Part shown: positions 56,419-64,000 of the stretch, piece after piece
How positions within the stretch are numbered: position 1 is the stretch's first letter
Layout of the letters: each line of letters starts with the position of its first letter
Assembly: GCA_030762175.1 (NCBI GenBank)
Contig: CM060842.1
Span: 69,763,501-69,827,500, forward strand
DNA: 64,000 nucleotides
Direction: 5' to 3'
DNA from: Metallyticus violacea
Taxonomy: Eukaryota > Arthropoda > Insecta > Mantodea > Metallyticidae
Position numbers and translations under genes: made by a program
The notes under the pieces: generated by a model
What the model saw: only the letters and a program-made list of their open reading frames with translations
The model's database searches: none
What the model was told of the DNA's origin: nothing

Positions 56419-59240
56419 AAACTAAACCACAGTGAACTAAATTGTTTTAACTGCTGCAATGGTTTATGATGACTATTTCACTTGTGTGTCATTTTTTCTA
56501 AGAGTTGAATGTAACGAAAACTTTAATTTCAATCAGTCACAGCAGCATATCGCTGTAAATTATCCTAATTTCTGTATTGAAACCATTTTTCCGCATGAAG
56601 CGCATTTGCTTTTCAGTGTTGCTAACTTTGTTTTCCCACAAATCCGCGAGGAAGAATCGATTAATCGTAACAACCAACAATCACGCCGCAATATGGTAAA
56701 AGGAGAATAACGACTCTAGCCGATCTATTCTCTATCACATTTGGCGCAAGCTAGAATTTGAAAATTTACTACTATGTATAATAACAAAAGAAACTCACAG
56801 TACATGTAATTAGCATTGTTAATTCTCTATTTTGGTTTCTCAGTTGGCATTTGTGAATAAATAGAATTATGGTAATTGCATTCATCTTTTAGACTCATTT
56901 CTGATTAGGTGGGAATTTGTAAATTTCAGTTTAAAGCTTTTAATTAATAAAAATTTGTGAACAAATTTTAGAAATACATTATTTGTGTTCTAATTTTATT
57001 CTGAAACAGTCTTGATAGATATCACTTGATATTCTGAAATTAGTGAAATTCACGTACCTAGATAACATTTGTAATGTTAAGTGTGATAATACTTTAAAGG
57101 ATCGCAGAAGGGAGCTAACAAATAGTATAGTTGGCGTAATGCACGGATGCAATTACTATTGCCGATACAATATTCTTATATTTTTCTCTCTGTATTTTTT
57201 AGTTCTTTACCATCAATACCAGGGAAATTTAAAAAAAATAAATGTTATAATTAATATTTTTATAAAGCTAAAGGAACTGCCGGCGCCCATATTTTATTTT
57301 CAACTGTAGTGTTTTCTTTAAAGTAACGTTTCAACTATTTTGGAACATCGGAGGTTCTGTATTGAATTTATATGTTTACAACAGGTAAAATTTTAAGTTT
57401 ACCATGGAGAAATTCTGGAGTCTCGGATTTATTTCTCAGGATAAACGAATAGTCAAGATTTGAATTACTGGAAAATTGCATCACTGCGGTGCTACTATAT
57501 GATTTACACAAAATGCAAGGCGGTAATTACGGAAAAGATAAAGAAGAATTTTAAAACGTAACATTACGGGAGATAATCTGCCACTTGATGCTGTGAAAGA
57601 GCAGCAGGTTGATAGATGCAGCTACAGGTGGGCATAGTTAACAACCGTCTGGAATTCAGTGTAGAGAGATGATCAGATGACAGTAAACTAGCAAGAAACA
57701 AAAATGTCTTATCGAGAGAAGATTAAATATTTGATGTCGATTGTGTGTTATTGTACATAATAAGTAAGAATAATTCACTAATTTAAGAAAACGAAGGCTA
57801 TTTCTTCTGTTAGCAGGATTTTTTTTCTGTTGTATAAACTCTACATCCCTAACTCATTTTGAATGTGGATCTATTTAGCGTATGTTTGTTTTCGACACTT
57901 CCCAGAACCGTTTGTACTTTTGTCATCGAAGCGACCCACTCACTTTCATGGCAATTGTTTTACAAATTGTGTAACTATTTACGAGCACTCAAATATATAA
58001 TCGTTGGAATGAAGTAATTTTACCGTAAATAAACACATCTTACACAAAAGTAATTATAAATTGCCAGGTTCAATTTGTACAGAGGAGAAATGCTTTCTCG
58101 ATAATTTGAAGTACAGTAAAGCACGTAATCACCCTGAGTACAAACTCTTACTGATCTTGCAGTGCAACTGTAAATAATTAACCGAAAAAAATTAAAAAGT
58201 TTCTCTGAGCTCATTTTTTTAAAAAATGTATAATTTATAATCTAAACTTATCTATCAGATAAAACCATTAACGAAGTATACATATATTGACTACTAGCGA
58301 GGCTTGTTATCCATGGGGCTAGAGGCTTGCTCGTTGAGTACGTATTTCTAATATTTTCATACAAGATAATAATAGAATCTTGCTCTACATGCATCATTTC
58401 CTTCAGCTAGCGCTGTCCATGTGGCACATTTCCTTCACCTCTAAAGGAGCCGACCAATCCATGCCGCAACGTGTCTTGCTGGAGACGATAGCAGGGAGGA
58501 AGTAACTATGTATAGAAAGCAAGGATAGCAGACGTTCTTGACGCGCCTGTTCTGAGTGAAAATTGTGTAGAAAGCAAGTCAAGTCAGCTACGAAGTGACT
58601 GCTGTGTAAGAAAAGGTGTTAACAATTGCCGAGTGTGTGAAGCTGTTAAATGTTTTGTTACACACATAATTTACCAGTTTTCTTAATGACAGAGTTTCAG
58701 CATTAGTTATACCTTTGGGTTATTGTTATGCACGATACAAACCCAAGCCCTTTAGAAGTTCAATGTTCTCCTGCAGCACTTCCTTAATGGTAACTAAAAC
58801 GAGTGCGGGTTAATGGTTTTTACAGACATGAAAAAATGTTTAGATAATGATGTTGAATGCATTTCTAAAACAGGCACGTAATAATTTGTTTAAATGACTT
58901 ATAAATTTGATTTTAGCAAATAGTATTGAGCATATTATTAATGTTAAACTGTGTCCTTGCACAACTGCAATGTTTTTGCCTAATGCGATAATGCAAAACA
59001 AGTGGTCAATACTTTATGGCTGTGTGTATTTGTGAGATAATACCAAATGGCTTCATAAATTAACAGTTATTTTCACTGTTTTAGTTTGCATAATTTCTAA
59101 AAATTCAAAGAGGATTTATAGATGTTGAAAACAATTAATTGATATGTTTTAGCCGCACTTCCCTTATAATCAACTGATCTAGCGTTATATTGTTGATATA
59201 TAGTAATATCAAACTGATGCAGTGCATATGGAAGCTGAAT
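56419..59240. other. No recognisable gene
   Basis: 2.8 kb of AT-rich DNA. ORFs at 56459-56710, 57043-57309 and 58020-58214 lack motifs. 58390-58640 is GC-richer and purine-rich on the + strand, without coding signal. Confidence 0.55.
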
Positions 59241-59630
59241 GTATCCCGGCACAGAGTACATCTTTCCTATCTCATATTTTTATCATCCAATAACCGGATC
59301 GAAATGGAAACAGGAGGAGGAAAGATGAATTTGGGATAAGGCAGAAGGAAGGGTGGGCGAAGGAGAAGCAAAATGAAGTTAGCGCCGATGAAGGAAGTCG
59401 AGCAGTTATTAGCAGAACGAAAATGTGGAAATTAGTTCCGGAAACATAATTTTCTCCATAACTGTATGAAAATTGATGCCGAAGCCTTCGTAAGATAAAC
59501 TAGTTACTGGCACCAGCGAAAGCTGCAAGGCAGAATATCGATCTGGTGAGATGTTCTTTTATTTTCATTCTCGGGCACTTCAATTATAATGTTTCAGATA
59601 AGACGAAAGGAAAGATGTACTCTGCGATAC
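59241..59630. mobile_element. Candidate MITE with inverted ends
   Basis: CAGAGTACATCTTTCCT (59252-59268) is perfectly inverted at 59608-59624. Outside it GTATCCCGGCA (59241) pairs loosely with TGCGATAC (ending 59630), so the inverted termini span about 23-28 bp of a 390-bp segment. No ORF lies inside. A convincing target duplication was not found (CAGTGCAT-like strings occur near both flanks but not at the boundaries), so superfamily is unknown. Confidence 0.5.
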
Positions 59631-60815
59631 ACCAGTGCATTGGTAGATGAGTATATAGAACTTACGTAATAGCGTACTTTGCGCCATTCTCAAAGCTTTT
59701 GTAGCTAAAATATGAGAAAGGATTAATATGAAGTATGCCTGCCTGGACAAAAATACGATAACCGTACAGAAAACTTGTGTACATTGTTCAACTTCTTAGT
59801 GGAATATGTTGTTAAGGTATAGACCAATTTTTTCCACAACTATGGATTGGTAGGAGAGGTCACATAGAGTGGTCAGCAGATCTGGAGTTCCGAATAGTGA
59901 AAGTAGCACAAGACATTTATAAAGCCTGGTTAAGTCATTCCTTAAACGATTTCTATTTTTGACTAGCACATTATCTAGGAGCCAAGGGCTACCAGCTAGA
60001 GTGCAGAATTTACAGGCTTTTTTTTTTTTTTTTTTTTTTTTTGTTAAGCAAGGAGCATTTTATTATTCCCTACAGTTGTTTTCTTGATACAAGAATAAAT
60101 TAGTACGTAAATATATATTGTGGATGCTTGTTGAAAAGCTCTTTATAAGCATTATTCTAAAATGTAAAAATATACTGGCATTTCTCTTAAAATAATAGAG
60201 TTGGAGTCATTTCCGGTTATACCAGAAGTCTTCTAATATAATTTATAAGTTTTCAGTATATGGCTACAATTCGAGTTTCACGTCACTGAACCACATGCTT
60301 CAAAAGTTATTTAAGTAGCTCAGGACTTTCAACAAACCCGGAACTCCTGAACTGGCTCTCCTGTGGAGTGAATTCAACAGTTAAAATATTGCCTTCTGTA
60401 ACACCATGACTAAATAACATATCACTAGTATGCTCTATTACTACTATAATAACGACCTAGTTCTTTTAAAGTAAGCAACAATTAACAGGCCACTAGTATT
60501 AATAACGACATTTAAATAATAAAGATGTCGATATAACAGTGTTGACACTATTATGATAGCGAAATCGGCGTTAACACATCCCTGCAGTTCATAAGAACAG
60601 TTGTCTTTATTAATTCAGTTGTTTACACAAATTACAATTTCCTATTGTAAAAGCTGCTTCGTGAACTTTCATCTTTAAGATACTTTTTTTTTTAAGATAA
60701 TCGCGACTTTTAAAATATTTTCCAGATAATTGCAGTGTTATATTCACAAGTAAGATATGTTTTAAATTTCAGCAAAATCTGACTATCAATAATTTTGTGT
60801 TATGAGTCAGTAAAC
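59631..60815. other. No recognisable gene
   Basis: Includes a T25 run at 60018-60042, possibly the tail of an antisense retroposed sequence, though I recognise nothing next to it. Confidence 0.5.
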
Positions 60816-61019
60816 CAGCATTCGGTTGGCTCAGGCGTTAACGTTTAGGAATCCATTCAGGAGGTTCCAGGTTCAAATCTTGCGACCGGCTAACTCGAGC
60901 AAGGTTTTCCGTAGTTTTCCTCAATCCTTTCCAGAAGGGGCATGTATCGGGTTAGTATTTCCCTGTCACAGATTTGCCTTCCATTTAGCACTTATCTTTA
61001 TTTCATCTCTATATAATTA
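60816..61019 (+). mobile_element. tRNA-headed SINE-like copy (family D)
   Basis: TTGGCTCAGGCGTTAACG (box A-like) and AGGTTCAAATC (box B-like) are spaced as in tRNAs. AAGGTTTTCCGTAGTTTTCC, TCAATCC and further non-tRNA sequence to about 61019 follow. SINE-A copy 8 sits directly at its 3' end, with its target duplication in the last bases of this copy. Only one copy is seen, so family status is inferred from structure. Confidence 0.55.
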
Positions 61020-61305
61020 GTTTATTCTGGTGCTCTAGTGGTAACCATACTTGCCTCGTAAACTCAAGATCGTGGTTTCAATCCCGACCAGGGTCGATGG
61101 ATTTTTTCGGGCGTAAAAGTCCGAAGTATGGCTTCCTTCGAAGGAAAGTAAAGCCGTGGATTCCATATCGTAGATTTACGGCACGAAAAAGAACCTCAAG
61201 CCTGAACGAAGTAAAATTTTTCGGCCATTTCAACCCTGAATTGAATGGAACGCTGATGATCTGAGATGTTAAAGAGCATCCATAAATAAAACAAAACAAT
61301 AAATA
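61020..61305 (+). mobile_element. SINE-A copy 8
   Basis: Head TTCTGGTGCTCTAGTGGTAA and box B GGTTTCAATCCC, full body with a short deletion at GAAGAGGCCTCTGAG, and an AAATAAAACAAAACAA tail. The 12-bp duplication TCTATATAATTA occurs at 61008-61019 and 61306-61317. Confidence 0.93.
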
Positions 61306-61317
61306 TCTATATAATTA

Positions 61318-62069
61318 CATGTCCGCATCTTTCTGAGTTGATGTTTTAGGAGGCCCTGACTTTGAAGTGACCATACACTCACAAAGTCTCTCAGTGTGTA
61401 TGTACATTAATGCGGTCCGGGAATAATTCACTCCCCTCCAAATGACTGAGCCGGAATCGAATTGTAATTCCAATACCGGAAGAGAGTAAACAATCGAAAA
61501 ATTGAAATACAATTAGTAAACTGTTAATTACACTTCTAAAAATATTAAATGAAAAATATTAAAACTATTACACTACATTTTTATTAAATATCTTAAATGC
61601 GAAAAAATATTTCCACCTACAGCCTTTAAAATCTGCTATTGTAATCAAAGAGTTGTTTTATCGCGCTCCTATTAAAATTGACAATTTATTTTATTATAAA
61701 ACCACTTTTAATGCGTGTAGTAATTGAAATAGTATTTATTTACAAAATGTATTTCCTACAAATATGACTCATCCATGTCGCACGGGTGAATACACTAAGA
61801 AATACATAAAATTACACAAGGCGATATTTAAATCTTAGGAGATAAAAAGTATATATACTAAAATTAATTAAAAAAATTAATATATAGTACAATATAAATA
61901 ATTATGTAAATACACAAATAAAACAATATAAACAGAAAAGAAAATGGTATAAAAGAAAACAACTTACACCCCCACAAATATATGTACAAATATTTTCAAA
62001 AGTCATGTTATGCTACACGAGTGTCCGCCTTTTCTGATCTGAGCTGTCTCACTATGTGTAAAATTACCT
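61318..62069. other. No recognisable gene
   Basis: 61330-61490 contains a GATTCCGGCTCA-like string on the minus strand that could be part of another worn tRNA-like head, but no box A partner is convincing. The rest is AT-rich. Confidence 0.45.
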
Positions 62070-62880
62070 ACTCCCTCCTCCTCCTCATCTGCCAGCAAAG
62101 TTCAGTACTTTCTCCCCGTTAACAAATGGGCTTCCGTTCCCTTGCAAAGCCAGAAAGGTTCGCAAGACTTTTTCCGCACATACTAGTACCCTCTCTGTCT
62201 GTTACTTCAATCATCCGCCACACGCCTAAGCCAGACCAACAGAGCTCGGCTGAGTTTGGAGCCTGTTTGAATGTAATGCTCTATTGGCACCTCCTTTTCA
62301 GCTTCAGTTGTATTTCCAGCGAAACTTTTTCTGCACACTCCGAAAGAGTCGGCTGCCTCAAGCGTGTCTTAATTTTCCTCCAAGCCTCCTTTCTGGTTCC
62401 CCTCTCTGCGATCCAAATGTTCCCCATTCCTATATTTTCCGGATCTCTTCTTAATTTTGAAACCCAGGTCTTATTTCCCCCCAATCTCAACTGTTCGTGG
62501 TAGCAGATCGCTTTAATTAGTGCCTGATCTCCGTGAGCAATTCACTGCTCGGATCCTGCATCAATAATCTCGCTATAGACATAGAATTCCCTAAGGATTC
62601 CTCAATTTGCTGTATCCCTCCCCACTCTTAAAATATCAGAAAACCAGTACTCACCCAATGCAATATCTCTGTTCGTTGCCAACCCCAAATTTCGGCTTCA
62701 TAAGTGTTTGTAGATCGCAGTACTGCCCCATATGCTGTCTATAACAGCCCTACCGGCACATCTGGAATTCTGTTTCCTATATGGAGAGTTTTTGTGCTGC
62801 TTTAGGTTTCGCACCGTTAATGTGTTTTGCTCATTCTCCATTCATCCAGAAAGTTAATCCAAGAAACGCGAAATTAATCT
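62070..62880 (-). pseudogene. LINE reverse transcriptase C-terminal relic
   Basis: Minus-strand blocks in order: FLGLTFWMNGE (YLG..F...G), AKHINGAK, YEAEIWGWQRTE (LLYGAEIWGW hallmark of a common insect LINE RT, 62667-62702), a broken middle, then in one 69-codon frame TWVSKLRRDPENIGMGNIWI, WRKIKTRLRQ, KVSLEIQLKLKRRCQ, and after a stop LGVWRMIEVTDREGTSM. The order and the GAEIWGW motif are diagnostic of the part of ORF2 downstream of the RT palm. The final Cys-rich segment is not convincing. Several frameshifts and stops are present. The 125-codon + ORF at 62126-62503 is its antisense shadow. Confidence 0.78.
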
Positions 62881-63215
62881 CGTTATCGAGTGAACGCATT
62901 ATCATATAACAATTATGATAGCTGTTCAGTTTATATTAATGCTGGGATAAATGATTTACTTTTCTCAGTTAAATATTTTTTCTCCAATGTTATCCCCTTG
63001 ATTTCATAAACTAGTGGACTTCCTCCTGGCATGCGGTATTCTAGCGGACTTCTAAGACTGGGACGCCATAGGGGCCGCTACATTTTTTCAATGCAAATGG
63101 CTAAAGTGATATTGTTATAATGCATCGAGGGAGGTGGCCCTTAAACGTAATAATGAATGTAATGTGTTAATTAATGTAATGACAATTAGCTAGGAGTTAT
63201 CTGGTATTCAAGTTC
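62881..63215. other. No recognisable gene
   Basis: May hold the worn upstream RT part of the LINE relic, but nothing readable. Confidence 0.5.
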
Positions 63216-63221
63216 TCAGAG

Positions 63222-63495
63222 GTCGGTCCTGGTAGTATAGTAGTAACCATATTTGCCTTCTAAACCCAAGATCTCGGATTCGATCCCGGCAGGACCGAAG
63301 TAAAAATCCTAAATATGACTTCCTTCGGAAGGGAAGTAAAGCTGTGGGTCCCGTGTCGTACATTTACGGCACGGTAAAGAACCTCAAGCCTGAAAGAAGA
63401 GGCCTCTGAGCAAAATTTATTGGTCGTGTCATGCCCAGCATTGAATGGGATGCTGATGGCCTGAGATGCTGGAGAGCGTCCGTAAATAAATCAAA
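63222..63495 (+). mobile_element. SINE-A copy 9
   Basis: The head GGTCGGTCCTGGTAGTATAG has box A-like sequence and box B GGATTCGATCCC. The acceptor arms TCCTG and CAGGA still pair. The GATGGATTTTTTCGGGCG part is deleted to GAAGTAAAAATCC, and the rest is complete to CGTAAATAAATCAAA. Short flanks TCAGAG (63216-63221 and 63496-63501) may be the duplication. Confidence 0.91.
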
Positions 63496-63500
63496 TCAGA

Positions 63501-63592
63501 GAAAAACCTTACCCAGGTTTACCCAGACACATTAAGCTAACCGGGAATCGAAAGCAGAATGTTATCACAAACACTACATTAGACCACGGAAG
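63501..63592 (-). mobile_element. tRNA-like SINE head fragment
   Basis: The minus strand reads CCGCTTCCGTGGTCTAATGT, then CTTTCGATTCCCGGTTAG, box A-like and box B-like motifs at tRNA spacing, then GGGTAAGGTTTTTCTC. It resembles SINE-C in the head, but the following sequence differs. SINE-A copy 9 abuts it. Possibly a fifth tRNA-headed family, heavily truncated. Confidence 0.48.
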
Positions 63593-63722
63593 CGGTCATC
63601 TCCTTAGGTAAATATAGCTGGCATTGTTGGCCATCAGTTTGAACACTTGAAAGTAGTTTATTCTTTGTAATTTTCTTTAAATCCATGACTTCTAACATGT
63701 CTACCCTTAATATTTCATTTTA

Positions 63723-63724
<2 letters not shown>

Positions 63725-63795
<71 letters not shown>
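63725..63795. repeat. (TAA)n microsatellite
   Basis: About 23 TAA units, the longest trinucleotide array in the window. Confidence 0.97.
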
Positions 63796-63796
<1 letters not shown>

Positions 63797-64000
63797 TTTT
63801 AAAAAGACAGCAGTAAAATAGACCATAATCCTTCTGGTACATATTCTTTTTCTCTATATAATCGATTCATGGGTGTTGTAATACACATTAAAATAAATTT
63901 GAATTTACGAAATTTCCCAAAATGGTCGCACAATTTTCCTTTTTTTTTTATTCAAACAGGTAAGCTGCATTTAAAAAAATGTACAAAATGGAAAATATTT
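63796..64000. other. Window end, no recognisable feature
   Basis: AT-rich with a T9 run at about 63941-63949. Confidence 0.5.

Noticed and set aside
61330..61490. Another tRNA-like SINE head on the minus strand
   Set aside because: A box B-like GATTCCGGCT is present, but no box A at the right distance and no recurring body.
62126..62503. 125-codon + ORF, one of the longest in the window
   Set aside because: It is antisense to the LINE RT relic, whose minus-strand blocks (IKTRLRQ, WRMIEVTDREG) explain the openness.

Overview
This is eukaryotic nuclear DNA, most likely from an insect. It is AT-rich (by eye about two thirds A+T). It has no operon-like ORF packing and carries long (TA)n and trinucleotide microsatellites. 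Its dense dispersed repeats include tRNA-derived SINEs and decayed mariner, hAT, MULE and DUF4817-type transposases of the kinds common in insect genomes. The species cannot be named from sequence alone; a large, repeat-rich insect genome is my best inference. I found no intact host gene, no true tRNA or rRNA gene and no CRISPR array. Nearly all longer ORFs are antisense or frame shadows of transposon fossils, or chance ORFs.

The framework is short interspersed elements. SINE-A (about 295 bp, tRNA-like head, conserved body, A-rich tail) lies mostly on the + strand at 70-369, 3936-4236, 6739-6859, 22933-24360 (interrupted), 36205-36499, 54749-55005, 56157-56407, 61020-61305 and 63222-63495, with an antisense 3' scrap at 55861-55909. 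SINE-B (about 260-340 bp, Ser/Leu-like class II tRNA head, 3' end reading GGGCGTTAAACAC, sometimes with an ATTC-repeat tail) lies at 7880-8152, 12829-13081, 20571-21025, 29903-30246 and 34275-34532 (all minus), 44614-44865, 52345-52910 (plus) with a minus copy nested inside, 53977-54203, and a scrap near 50472-50495. SINE-C (tRNA-Glu-like, GAA tail) is at 25730-26078, and two further tRNA-headed copies are at 60816-61019 and 63501-63592. Many copies keep clear 8-14 bp target-site duplications.

Decayed autonomous elements lie between the SINEs: a MULE-like transposase (2141-2475, minus), an internally deleted DUF4817-type transposase (21340-21649, +), a mariner with both inverted termini and TA flanks (26506-27761, minus), a hAT C-terminus (32311-32549, +), four LINE fragments (35160-35960, 38330-38760, 40740-41070 and 62070-62880, all minus), mariner scraps (37135-37245 +, 44965-45225 minus, 50945-51170 minus, 55370-55590 +), a second DDE transposase (41490-42020, +) and a DUF7869-like protein (53225-53915, +). 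All carry frameshifts or stops, so none should be active.

The structures that stand out are a probable solo LTR (23111-24321, TG...CA, 4-bp duplication) splitting a SINE-A; a fold-back locus of three 73-bp tandem units plus an inverted copy between two (TA)n tracts (12195-12828); a long hairpin with arms of about 100-119 bp (40138-40375) related to a nearby direct copy; and a 390-bp inverted-terminus candidate MITE (59241-59630). The window is best read as a TE-rich intergenic or intronic region whose layers record successive waves of insertion.
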